Shown here one piece after another: positions 22,944 to 34,216 of a stretch of DNA of 64,000 nucleotides. The notes beneath the pieces were generated by a model, which did no database searches, was not told the origin of the DNA, and was given only the letters and a program-made list of their open reading frames with translations. Source of the DNA: Episyrphus balteatus (Eukaryota; Arthropoda; Insecta; Diptera; Syrphidae). How positions within the stretch are numbered: the stretch's first letter is position 1; each line of letters begins with the position of its first letter. The DNA lies in assembly GCF_945859705.1 (NCBI RefSeq), contig NC_079135.1:108712288-108776287 (forward strand). Direction: 5' to 3'. A program made the translations under genes and the position numbers.

Positions 22944-23115
22944 CCCTGGCAACTTGCCACATGTAACTTGCCACATGCAACTTGCCACACGCAATTTGCC
23001 ACATGCAACTTGCCACATGTAACTTGCCACATGCAACTTGCCACATACAACTTGCCACATGCAACTTGCCACATGCAACTTGCCACATACGACTTGCCAC
23101 ATGCAACTTGCCACA
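22944..23115 (-). repeat. 14-bp minisatellite in the outer element
   Basis: About twelve reverse copies of the ATGTGGCAAGTTGC unit, longer than the array in the inner copy. Copy number therefore varies between elements. No spacer-repeat structure of CRISPR type is present. Confidence 0.92.
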
Positions 23116-23318
23116 TGAAACATGTAACTTGCAACGTGTTGTGTGTTTTATGTTTGCCGTACTGCGGCGTACTGCATTTTTAAATACTAAAGTACTGCCT
23201 ACTATAAAGGTGAAACGACAGCCCTGCTACCCAGGGTGATCGCGTCATAATCCCTTTGACATTCTTGTCAAAAAGTAAATTTTCATACCCACCCTCCCAT
23301 AAGAAGTATAACTTCAAA

Positions 23319-23950
23319 AATTGTAATTTTTGTATAGACATTGTATAGATATGATTGAGGTAATATATGAAAGCTGAAATAACAGGCTTTTAGATGATGT
23401 AAAATTTTGTATGGGTTGTCATATAAAAAAATTGACATTGGGGCTATGGAAGAAAAAGAAGTCTGGTTTTCCAGTTTTTTTTTTATGAAAATTGATTGCA
23501 TTCAAAAAATTCCAGCTTCTTTCGTAATAACCCTTCGTATGATATAAAACGAAATATAGGTTGTCATATAAAAAAATGGATTTAAGGGTGATGGAAGAAA
23601 GAAAAGTTTGATTTTGATTTTTTAGATGAATTATTTACTTTGTTAATGGTATAATTTTTTTTAAGCCTTCCATATAAAAAATTGATATTATGAGAAAATA
23701 AAAAAAGAGGGTATTTAGTTAGCTTTTTCTAGTGAATTATGATAGAATGAAACAAATTTTTCCGTTTTTGTATAAAATAAACAGATATAAATATGCAAGG
23801 TCTTAATTTTTAGCCTAAATCTTAATTTTTAACTATGAGATGGGTATCTTATAAATTTTCATGCAACAAAATAATTTTTCATTTTTTTTTGTTGTTGTGA
23901 CGTTATCACGTAAGATTATTATCTTCCGTAAACCGACTTTACAGACAACC
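23319..23950 (+). repeat. R2-family continuation: about 190-bp units and conserved tail
   Basis: Diverged tandem units contain GTATAGACATGGTCGAT-like, GGTTGTCATATAAAAAA and ATGGAAGAAAAAGAAGT-like blocks, then a conserved tail with GACGTTATCACGTAAGATTA and CCGTAAACCGACTTTACAGA. Units recur at 44050-44345 and 46755-47300, and the tail at 47371-47419. With 15553-15918 this forms the repeat into which the outer modular element was inserted. Confidence 0.75.
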
Positions 23951-26210
23951 AGTTTTTTTTTTACTTACTTTATAAAGTTTTGAGTTGAAACTGTTTTCGA
24001 ATTTTGGACTTATTAAAAAATGAATCCTGTTTTTATGGAGTTATTATGTTTCTCCCTAACACTACATTTTCATACGACCATGCAATTTATTCACTTTCAA
24101 AAATCCTGCACAAGGATATCACATGAAAGATATCGTATCTCTCGATCTGACATTGATACCTTTCGAAGCAAAACGTTTCAATGAAACCTCAATTTCATCG
24201 AATGCTTTAATATTCAATTTTTAAACACTACTTTAGTGATAAGCTGCTTGCAAACACACAAATCATCACACGAAGGGTATTAATTATACAACCTTCCAGT
24301 CTATCACATCCAGGCTGGGGATATGATGGCCCATAGCACAGGGTGTGTTTTTGTCCTCTTGCTGGCAGTGCTATTGAAATCATGTCCGTAATTGCAATCA
24401 ATTATTATTGCCTGTAGCCTTGACTTGGTTGCATCTAATTTATATCAACTAATTACAGATAAACACTAAATCGATGTCCCTCTATATAGGAACAGTGTCT
24501 AAAAAGAGAGAGAGAAAGAGAGACTATATCGTTGGGGTATTAAAATCTGCCATTTCATTTTATCCCCAATTATATCGGATTTGCCTGTCCGCCTTTGTCA
24601 CTGGTTTAGGCCCATGTCTCTCTCTCTCTGACCATCCGGTCATAATGTTTGGGTCATTCACACTCTCTGCGTCCATACAGATATTTTGGCTAACACAACA
24701 AAGTACCGAGAAGGCTATGACATTATATGGACTTTGTATTGTATGTGCCTATGTTATCAGTGTTATATCGCCTAAAAACTTTTTTTTTTTGTTCATCTTT
24801 TGTTTTTGGTTTTTCCGGTTGACCGAATGTGTTCAAGCCAAAAACATTATTATTTGGCTACTACATAGAGTTAGAGTTTAGTTAACCTCGTCCAGTAAAT
24901 TTATCTCTCATTGAACATTAATAGAATTTTGCTTCGACTTGGGATTCATTGGACTCGAAATATAGTCCCAGTTAGAGGTATATCAAACGAACGGAACTTT
25001 TGCTTTGTGGTTGGTGATGGTATACAGATAGAAATAATAAGATTGAAGCAAGAGATAATCATATAGTTAATCAATTTTGTCACAATCCCTTTGTGATAAG
25101 CCTATTTTATTTTCCGAGAAATGAGGATACATGATAGAAAGTAATCAAACTTGGTTAAACCTCAAAGAGTGAAAAAATATGAGAATTTCACCAATTTATA
25201 CATCTAGGTAAAGCTATTCAGCTTAAAGACAAAGCTACGTAAATAAAATGTTACTTCATAGTTACATGAATTGATACAAGGAAGTAGAAAACATTCGAAA
25301 ATACTACACAAAATATAAAGTTATTAAAAATGTTTATTTATTAATGGGACCTTTTTATTTCAATAATAATAGTTTTTTTTTGACTAAAAGCCTACAAAAA
25401 ACTATTATTATTGTTATTAAAAATGGATAATTTTATAATATAAGTAAAAAACCATTAAAATCGTTAATTATATAAGAAAAACTACTGCTTGTATGTTAAA
25501 AATAGAAGGGACAAGTATTCATAAAGTCGCTTACGCCGTTTCTCAATACATGAATTATTTTTTTATTTATAGAAATTTTCTTACATTCTCCATAGCTGTA
25601 AAAATATTTTTTTTTTAATGCATTTATACCTAACATTTCAATTAAAAAAATATTTATTGCAAATAAAAAATTTAATTGCATTGAAAAATACAGCAATGCA
25701 AAATGAATTTATTATTTCTTTTCGTCGAATTTCTTACAATTTTGCCTCAGTTTTTAAAGTTTTTGTTGAAATATCTTAAATTTTTTTTCTCTCATTTACT
25801 TACACTTACAGTTGGAATAACATACTGTGAAGCTCGCTGCTCGTCTGGTCTTCTACGAATGAAAAAACTGCCAAAAATCTAAGAACCTTGCCTTTTAACC
25901 AAACGATCAGAGCTTCACTATTTATGCAATTTAATTTAAGAATATCCCGTTATTCCTCGATACAAAAATTTAAGTATTCCAAAAAAACTTTAAAAATTCA
26001 GCAACATGAAGCAAAAAATTGTATTTTTTTTGCTTGGGCCTAATAATATAGCAAGGTACTGTACAATAGTGTTAATATAAAAGTTGAATAGCAGAAAATA
26101 TTCGGTCATAGAAAATTATTTTTTATTGTTTGCAACAAATGTTTTTTTAAAAATAAAATGTTTTTTTTTTTCATTGAAATATTTTCAACACTGAACCTTT
26201 AAAAATAAAA
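23951..26210. other. Mostly unique non-coding DNA
   Basis: The section 24240-24900 is less AT-rich and looks like single-copy DNA, with no match to the repeats of this window. The rest is AT-rich. One 135-codon open frame is listed separately. No RNA gene seen. Confidence 0.45.
24474..24881 (+). CDS. Hypothetical open frame, doubtful
   Basis: A 135-codon frame opens with ATG in apparently single-copy DNA. The translation is rich in hydrophobic residues, with two or three possible membrane stretches (around residues 35-55, 75-95 and 100-118). I recognise no domain. There is no visible splice structure, and T-rich runs explain the hydrophobic character. A chance frame is the more likely reading. 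Confidence 0.12.
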   Translation: MSLYIGTVSKKRERKRDYIVGVLKSAISFYPQLYRICLSAFVTGLGPCLSLSDHPVIMFGSFTLSASIQIFWLTQQSTEKAMTLYGLCIVCAYVISVISPKNFFFLFIFCFWFFRLTECVQAKNIIIWLLHRVRV

Positions 26211-27045
26211 ATGCACGACTGGGTCGCACTATTTTGCTCTTAGAGTTCAAGTTCCTTAAATTTTAAAGACTTTTTATATAGAAATTTTATAAGTAAAAAA
26301 AAAATAAAATTCGTTTTTTAAAAAAATAAAATAAAATCTGAAATCAAATTGCCCTCCAAAACAAGTATGCAGTTTTGATTGATATATTTAGACGCATTTT
26401 TAGAAAAAACTAATTTTTTATAAATAATTTTTTGGAAAAAATGTTTTAAAATAAAATTGGTATGCCATTTTGTAGAAATAACTAATCAACATCTAAAAAC
26501 AAAATTTCAAAAAAAATTCAATGTCCCGTTTTCGAAGATTTAAATAAAAAAAAAAAAAATTTCAAATTTTTTTTAAAAATCCAAAAATTATTTTTTTCGA
26601 AATTTTATTTTTAAATTATAAAAATTCTTTTTCACAAAAAATTTCGTTGAAATCGAATAAGCGGTTTCAGAGCAAATCGGATTAATAAAAAAAAAAAAAA
26701 AAACGGTTCTATGGCAAGTACCTACCGTTAATAATGATTTTCAAAAATAAATTTTTTCATTAGAAGATAGACCTTGTCTTTAAACTTTCAATTGAATTTT
26801 TTAAACAAAATCGTTGAAGCCGTTTTTGAGCTATTTCAATTTGACTAAAATCGGTATATGAGAAGTACCGTTATTTTTGGCCCAAAAAAATTAATTCGAA
26901 AAACCCCTCAAATAACGCTACATACCAAGTTTGACCTCAATTAGTCCATCCGTTTAGGCTGTAGCTTCGTTTACAGACAGACACACTGACAGACAGACGC
27001 ACTTCTGGCACCCACTTTTTTGGCATTCTCTATCATCGTACACTG
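26211..27045 (+). repeat. Dispersed CAGA-core repeat, copy 2
   Basis: Starts ATGCACGACTGGGTCGCACT and ends near GGCATTCTCTATCATCGTAC, with the ACAGACAGACACACTGACAG core at about 26973-26995. It is colinear with copy 1 at 14478-15272, including TTGGTATGCCATTTTGTAGA and CAACATCTAAAAACAAAATT blocks. No coding sequence. Confidence 0.82.
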
Positions 27046-27297
27046 AGGGAAAAATAAATTGAAGTTGAAACGTCTTTGTTTCAAAGATGAACTACTTTGA
27101 TTTATGTGACTTTAAGATCAAAACAATCAAAAATCAACCTTTTTTCCACGTTGATTTTAAAATGTTCATCTTCAACGCAAAATCATTCCGAATAATAGTT
27201 AAATCACTGTGGTTTTCATTGATCTTACGTTGTTTTATGGTGGCTAAATATGCAATTGATTTTGCAAGGTAAAATTAAATTTAAATTCAAATTTATA

Positions 27298-28395
27298 CAG
27301 GGTGTCCTACAGTCACCGCCCCAAACGAAAACCATGGATTCCTGAGGTCATTTAACGTCGAAAAACTTAAGAGGTAATTTTCTCGTTTTCGTCCCGTTTT
27401 CGAGTTACCATGGTTTTTATGATTTTTGTTCTCTTTTTCCTTATCTGGCTTTATCTTTGCCAAACTAAGTTTGATTTGAAAGATTTTCTTTACAACCAAT
27501 CAAGAATTCATTACAGTTTTAGTTTGTCTCAAAATTTTTTTTCTGCGGACAACCGTTTCTCCACAGTTTTGCATCAAACACAATTTTCTTCGTTTTTTAA
27601 GTGGTTTTTTACACTTTCATATCATTTAAGTCAAAAAAACACGTTGATGAGTATTACTTTCTTGTGCTTTTTATTAAAGCCCACTTTATTTTCATAAAAA
27701 AAATAAGTTTTATTTCATAAAAAAGGCTACTGAAAGTAATTTTAAAAAATAAACAAACTGAGTGAATTAAAAAAAAAATAATTTTTAAATACAAAATTAA
27801 TTCAAATGAATTAAAAACCTTTTCTCAGCTATTGCGGTTAAGAAAAGAACAAATAGATAAAGCTCAGAAAAAGTTTTAGTTCATTTAAATGAATTTTGTA
27901 TTTAAAAATTATTTTTTTTTTTTTAAATTCACTCAGTTTGTTTATTTTTTTAAATTACTTTCAGTAGGCTTTTTAATGAAAAAAAAATTGTGTTTTTTAG
28001 AAAATAAACTGGGCTTTAATAATAAGTGGACAAAATTAATACTTATTTACGTGTTTTTTTGAATAAAATTATATGAAAGTGAAAAAACAACTGATAAAAC
28101 AAAGAAAATTGGGTTTGATGCAAAATTGCGGAGAAACGGTTGTTCACAGAAAAAAAAGTTTTGGAACAAACATAAACTGTAATAAATTCTTGATTGGTTG
28201 TAAAAAAAATCTTTAAAATCAGATGTAGTTTGGGAAAGATAAAGCCAGTTAAAGGAAAAGGGAGCACAAATTATAAAAACCATGGTAACTCGAAAACGGG
28301 ACGAAAACGAGAAAATTACCTCTTAAGTTTTTCGACTTAAAATGACCTCAGGAATCCATGGTTTTCGTTTGGGGTGGTGACTGTGGGAGACCCTG
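27298..28395. mobile_element. Foldback element with TA target duplication
   Basis: A nearly complete palindrome of 1098 bp with arms of about 530 bp meeting near 27845. The ends read CAGGGTGTCC and (reverse strand) CAGGGTCTCC, each flanked by TA (27296-27297 and 28396-28397), as in the Tc1/mariner superfamily. Matching blocks include AACCATGGTAACTCGAAAAC and GACCTCAGGAATCCATGG. Both arms can be read as similar hydrophobic open frames, but these come from the same DNA in mirror image and there is no sign of coding selection. Confidence 0.85.
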
Positions 28396-28469
28396 TATTT
28401 AAAATGAGATTTTTTTTTGAAATTTCTGGAAAATCGGTTTAGTCCTTTCGAAAAAGTATAAAAACATAA

Positions 28470-28700
28470 GAATAGGTTCAGCCAGACAAACAGACAGAAC
28501 TGCGAGTCACTTTCTATGATCAATGATCGTAATGTCATGTATGATTGTTGTTACGATTCTTGTCGTGTAGTTCTGATTTTTACTGGCCACAGGGATTCGA
28601 AAAAAAAAAATCGAACTCGAAATAATGATTTAACATCATAGAAAATGCGAAAAAAAGTTGGCCCGGCAAATCCGTCTACCTGCCTATCTATCAATCTTAA
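28470..28700. repeat. Two small fragments of the CAGA-core family
   Basis: Around 28478-28540 (AGACAAACAGACAGAACTGC then GATCGTAATGTCATG) lies a forward fragment. Around 28600-28690 (AAATCGAACTCGA then ACATCATAGAAAATGCG and CCGTCTACCTGCC) lies a reverse fragment. They are the broken ends of one or two old copies. Confidence 0.5.
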
Positions 28701-30427
28701 TCTGGAGTTACAACTTAAATGACCGAAGCTTCAAATTTAGCAGCTAAGGTTCTTGGGTGATTCCCTAAATTGGAAATTTAATTTTCTAATACCAAAATAA
28801 ACGATGGGCAGGAAAAGGTTGTTTTTCTAAGAAAACGATTTTAATTAAACAAATAAGAGTGTTGTGACGAACAAGGTCCTGCTTTCGAAAGAAAAACAAA
28901 TTCTGGGTTTTCTTGATTTCACTGGTCTGCAAAATTTAACTTTTTTTTCTCCTTCAAATAATTTTTTGATATTATAAAAGATTAGACTTTCCTGAATCTA
29001 AATCTGGTTTCAGAAAAATTCTATTAGGTACCATTTTTGTAAAAATGATTTTTGAAAAATGTGAGTAGTTTCTAAAAAATCACCCTTTCAGATTAATTTG
29101 AACTTGTATAAAATTAAAACTATTTGTTGCATTGAGCTCAAATCTGGAGGACTTATTCTTCATAATATGACCTATCAATTTACACCAAATATGTTCTTTT
29201 ACATTCATGTTTAATCATTTTTTAAAATACTGATTGACAATAAAAGCAGACATTTGGAAATCCTTCACTTTTTAGTAAATCCTACATGAACAAAAGCACC
29301 TTAATTAAGGAAAATGTAAAATATCATGCCCTTGGTCAAATATGTAAAGAAAACCAAAATAAAAAAAAAAACCAATTGATAAACTGCCTTGTAAAGCTTC
29401 AGATTTGTTTCTTCTAGAAACAATAGTACATTTTTCTTATAGTTTTTGATGTGCTCAGTTAGAATCCGAAGTCAAAAAAATTCTATCACGTCAGGATTTT
29501 AAGATATTCGCATTAAAGTATCACAAAAGCAAGTTTTTTTTATAAAATCTCCAAAAAAACTACTATATCTCAAAAACCAGAGCTGACCGAATTTTTTGAG
29601 TTCGGATTCAAAATCAGCACACTAAAGTCCATTAGAAAAGTATACTTTTGTTCTAGGAAGAAAGATATATTAATTTTTAGAGATCAGTTTCTTTATGGTA
29701 AGATATGCCAAACCTACTAAACTTACTTAAATTAAGATATCTCGGAGAAGAAAAGAGATATTGAGAAGATTTAAATTGAATTTGAAAGAAAAAAATAAGT
29801 TCTTTCATAAATCGTATTAATTTTAATTGAAAAAGATTACATGATGCCTAAATATTTCTTCGAAAACCGCAAAACAATGGGTTTTTGAGATTTTCTTACG
29901 GGATAATCTAAAATAACGTGACGTACTAGGTCAATTCTGATTCAGATTCGGAATCAGCATACAGAAATCCTTTAGAAAAGTATAGTTTTATTTAAAGGAG
30001 GATTTCCTTGCAGACCAGTGTTTTCTACTTCCTCGTGAAGGCCCTAATGGAATTTCAACGAATTTTTTTTTTCAAGACCGAGAAGGCTTTAACGATTTTG
30101 AGATTTTTTATTTTAAAATAATTCTTGAAAACTCAAAATTATTGATCTTTTTCATGCTCGCTGCATAGTTAAAAAATAATGATTTGGGATATTGAAAATG
30201 GCCCGAAAAATACATATACACAATATGAATAATGAATAACGTTTAATATCTTAAAACGTTTTTTCTAGGAACATAACGTCTTATTTCAGCAATATAATGG
30301 ACCTTATCACAGTTGTGTCTTTCCATTTATTAAAAGGAAACAATAAAATCAAAAATCTCACAAACAGACTGCGATCAAATTGGGACCCATATGATTTATA
30401 GAACCACAAAAGTAATTACAAAACAAT
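28701..30427. other. AT-rich non-coding stretch with a decayed palindrome
   Basis: Between about 29400 and 29670 the two sides are diverged inverted copies (TTTTTGATGTGCTCAGTTAG against the complement of GATTCAAAATCAGCACAC). A similar block recurs at 29940-30000 and in the foldback at 61920-63320, so these are probably relics of one family. No gene seen. Confidence 0.45.
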
Positions 30428-30436
30428 GGTGACATC

Positions 30437-31268
30437 GGGATCGGGTCAAAATTCTGGCTTCAAAATTCTGCTTTTCAAAATTCTGCTTTTTCAGCGAAAA
30501 TTCTGTTTTTCAAAATTCTGCTTTTTTTCTATTCTGTTTTTCAAAATTCTGCTTTTTAAAATTCTGCTTTTCAAAATTCTGCCAGCATTATATTTGAACA
30601 AAAAAAATTCTGCTAATTCTGTTTTTTTTTTTATAGCATATGCGCTGGCTAAAGAAAAATACACCTCATTAATGTAATTCAACATTGGTACTTTCCAAAA
30701 TTTTTTTATTTAAGTGTCGCAAATATTTTTTGAAATGCATATACTGACTTTCTTTCAAATAAAATATGTATACTAATTGGAACCGATGTTGTATATTCCT
30801 TTTCTTATTCAAATTTTTGAATATTCATCTTTATTTGATAAATTAATAAATTTTTAGTTATTTTCGGAAATGTTTAATATTAAAAACCTTTTCTTAATAT
30901 TTTCAAATTTATTCATTTATAAAACAAAAATTAATTCGCATTTAAAAAATGAAAAATTATGTAGGTAAGTAATCAAATAAGCAGATAATTTTTCAAAAAG
31001 ATGATTTTACAGAATTCTGCAAAAAATTAAAAAATGGTTTGGAAAATGTTTAAAAGCGCGCGCTTTTTAACATTTTCCAAACCCTTTTTTAATTTTTTGC
31101 AGAATTTTGAAAAGCAGAATTATGAAAAGCAGTATTTTGAAAAACAGAATTTTGAAAAACAGAATTTTGAAAAGCAGAATTTTGAAAGCAGAATTTTGTA
31201 AAGCAGAATTTTGAAAGCAGAATTTTGACAAAAGAATTTTGACCCCGGCAGAATTTTGACCCCAACCC
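30437..31268. mobile_element. Foldback element with 9-bp target duplication
   Basis: An 832-bp element flanked by the exact 9-bp direct repeat GGTGACATC (30428-30436 and 31269-31277). Its termini are inverted: GGGATCGGGTCAAAATTCTG on the left and GGGTTGGGGTCAAAATTCTG on the right (reverse strand). Both arms consist mainly of short tandem subrepeats of about 15 bp (AAAATTCTGCTTTTC). Inverted arms made of tandem subrepeats plus a 9-bp duplication are the known hallmarks of Drosophila Foldback elements and MULE relatives. Assignment to that group is inference. No transposase is encoded. Confidence 0.85.
31012..31107. repeat. Near-perfect 96-bp hairpin centred on GCGCGCGC
   Basis: The sequence reads the same on both strands around 31059/31060, with arms of about 48 bp and only a few mismatches. 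Key half-site words are GGTTTGGAAAATGTTTAAAA and GCAGAATTTTG-type ends. It lies near the right arm of the foldback at 30437-31268. Confidence 0.88.
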
Positions 31269-31277
31269 GGTGACATC

Positions 31278-33499
31278 ATTACAAGATAATTTCCTATAAT
31301 GAAATTTGTTGTTTCAGGTTTCTAATATTTATAAAGTCAGCTATAATACTACTGGCGAAATAAAATGTTTGTTCTAGGTTAGGTATTCATTGACATCAAG
31401 TCAAATAAAATTCCTTATAGACCCTACCAATGAGACCCTGAAATTGGTTCTTCGATAGGTTACAAAAATGTGTGTAGGACAATGACTTTATAGCTAACGG
31501 GTTTCAACAGAAAATAGGTACCTACAGAAAGTCCTTTCAATCCGTTTAATTGCAATTAGAATGTATTTTTAGCGCATACATATTTACTGCATTTAAGAAA
31601 TCCATACAAAAAATGTTCAAATGAGTTGTTATTAAATATTATAATTTTGACCTTGGTTTATTTATATTCCGACTTCGACCAAACTGTTCCATAAAATGTA
31701 TAGAAAAAAATTGATTTTGACATTAATCCAATCAGAAACGTTTATAAATGCTTGGTTGACTAAATATCTAAGTTTCGTTAAACCTGACCACTATCAAAGT
31801 CAATTGAGTGGAAATAAAGCACCTTTCGTAAGAATTTTTGTTCTAATATTTCCTTGAAGCTATTTGGGAACCACGAATCTTGTTGTGGGCATAGATGAAC
31901 AGGACTAACGTTAGAGGTAGAATAAATAAAGAGCTTACATAAATCAAAAATTTCCATGTTTATGGGGTTGGGGTGGAACTTTTAGTGATCAAACAAAGAA
32001 GAAAAATGTTCTCAAAAAAAGAAAAGAAAGAAAAAAAAATTAAAATGAAAAAACACAAACAAAAAAGGTGACCAAGAAGGATATATTCTCTTTATTATCG
32101 GATTCGGGACTCTTTTCTTTTTTGTGATATAAATTTCAGCAGGGGTAGCACGAATTTGTTCAACGAAGTTTTATCGAAATCAAGAAATAAAATATTCCAT
32201 TTATCGGAATGGACACAAAGGGTCGGTCGTAGTCGTCGTCATCATCGTCTTTAGTCGCATATATCGACAAATTTTTGGTATACGGTGAATATCTGAAATC
32301 GAAATGTGAATAAAGGATGAGAATTGAAGATTGAAATGGAGCCGAAGTCGGAGATGGAGATGGTGGAGAGATTGAGATCGGGGATTTTTGGAGAATGAGA
32401 CACATACATTGGAATGGCATTAATACGGTTGTTTATTGGATGAACATAAAGAATATTTCTTGGGGATTATTTTATCGAAGTATAACATCTTTATTTGGGT
32501 TTGAAAGGTTATGACTTTCGATATGGGCTTTTGTATTGGATTAAGTCACATAGATATTATATAGGAAGGTGGACATGAGGTTTATAATAGAAAGTGGGTG
32601 TGGTTTTGTTAGAGGTGGATAGAAGCAGGCACTCTCTGTGTGGATAGCTGAAGAGAAATGAATTTATTTCGATACTCAAACATATATATCATCGTTTTTG
32701 TCTTATTGGTTTGGGAATGGTAAATTTAACTTTGAAATATTACGCCATTGGAAAAAGTGGTTTCTATAGCATAAAATATTTAAGCCATTTATTTAGTTTA
32801 TTGACATAAATGGATGAGAATGAGAGGAATCTTGTGGTTACATAGAAAAGAGTATACACCTAGATTATCTTATTTTACTTTAAAATTGTTGGATTTGACT
32901 GTAACTCTATTATTTCCTAGAAAATTATAAGACTGCTTCAACAGAAAATAAGTTTTTTTTTTTTTAAATTGTTGGAATGTGGCTGCAATACCACATGCAA
33001 TTTTTTTAAAATAAGATAAATAGTCTACTGATTAGACCTTTTTGAATTGAACAAATTCGTTCAAGAGTTTGTATGGCTGGATATGATTCCTTGCCATAGA
33101 AAATGCTCTAGCCAAAAATATGCTACTAAATTTATAAGTACATTTCTGAGAACACGGCGACAATGGTCGGTTCTTAGTTTTTCGTTTTTATAACACAAAT
33201 AATTTGGCTAAAAAATTAATTTTGATCGAAATTCAAACTTAATTTCCATAAAAAAAAGTTAAGAAAATGAGGATCTATTTTTTTTACAAAGCATTTTTTG
33301 AACCACGTCCAAATTTCGTACTATCAAATAATGTAATATTTAAACCTTTGATTTTATCCATCAATTTTTTTTTTTTTTTAAATGGTAAAAGTTTCTTAAC
33401 AGTATCTAATTGGGTAAGCTGTTCACATTTTATTGTTTTTTTTTAGGCAACATTTTTACTTGCGAAAAAAAAATCGAACTCGAGACAACAGTTTTACAT
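31278..33499. other. Non-coding stretch, partly unique
   Basis: No repeats of this window were recognised between 31300 and 33400. The section 32100-32700 is less AT-rich and includes TCG/CGTC-rich sequence near 32222-32262. Open frames are short and unrecognised. Confidence 0.4.
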
Positions 33500-34092
33500 G
33501 ATATTACGATGATGGAGAATGCCAAAAAAGTGGATCTGGCAATTCTGTCTGTCTGTCCGTCTGTAAGTTACTACTGGAGCGATTTTCTTTAAACTTGGTA
33601 GTTAACAGTTTTGGGTGATTCCTTAGAGCTTAGAGGACAAATTGAAATTTTTTTTAGAACCAAAACTAACGGTTCCTGTCATGTAACGGAAATAGAAAAG
33701 TTTATTTATTTCAAAAACGGCTAGAATGATTTTGATAAAAAATTTTCTACTTGGTGTTACGCATAAGAGCCTTCTTTTGAAATAAGAAAACATATTTTTT
33801 GTATCGTTATTAACGTTACCTGCCATATAACGTTTTTTTTTTCGTTTATGAATTTCAACAGATTTCAAGCAAAACTTTTATACAGAAATGAAAGATAAAT
33901 TTTCTGATGAATTTTATTGAAACCTCGTTTTTATGTGTTGAATAATACTTTCTTAAAAATTTCATACCAATTCTCAAGTAAAGTAACATTATTATTTATA
34001 TTATTATATTATTATAAAATTAAAAACTAGTTTTGTTCAATAAAAAGCTTTATTATTAAATCTACTTTTACCATAAGAGCCCAGTCGTGCAT
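33500..34092 (-). repeat. Dispersed CAGA-core repeat, copy 3 (reverse)
   Basis: Begins with ATTACGATGATGGAGAATGC, followed by a GTCTGTCTGTCCGTCTG core at about 33546-33563, and ends CCCAGTCGTGCATTTTATTT at 34080-34099. Orientation is opposite to copies 1 and 2. The interior is shorter. Confidence 0.78.
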
Positions 34093-34216
34093 TTTATTTT
34101 ATTGTATTTTCTCATTTTAAAATCTAAAATTTGATTAAAACTGTGTAACACAAGCGATAAATTTCTTTAAATTGAGCTCAAAAGTTCCCAAAATTTTCAT
34201 AGCTTAGCTCACTTAA

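Larger units (their letters stand above)
15921..23316 (-). mobile_element. Outer modular repeat element (split by two insertions)
   Basis: Reverse-oriented copy of the family seen whole at 20461-22779 and 60078-61669. One terminus is GAGTGTGTGTACACATG, interrupted at 15931 and resumed at 18809. The other is AAGAAGTATAACTTCA at 23301-23316. Inside, in order, are an end block, a GAGCT-rich array, a spacer, 480-bp tandem units, a second GAGCT array, a 14-bp minisatellite and the second end block. Its own sequence is about 2.2 kb; the rest is the 2877-bp DNA transposon and the inner copy. No protein is encoded. The uninterrupted paralogue at 44.05 kb shows the insertion point in an A-run. Confidence 0.8.

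Noticed and set aside
22944..23115. CRISPR-like array
   Set aside because: The unit is a direct 14-bp tandem repeat without unique spacers, in a eukaryotic element.
27410..28283. Similar hydrophobic frames in both halves of the 27.3-28.4 kb region, looking like a membrane protein family
   Set aside because: Mirror-image arms of one palindrome. The arms differ by indels that shift frames, and T-rich DNA explains the hydrophobicity.
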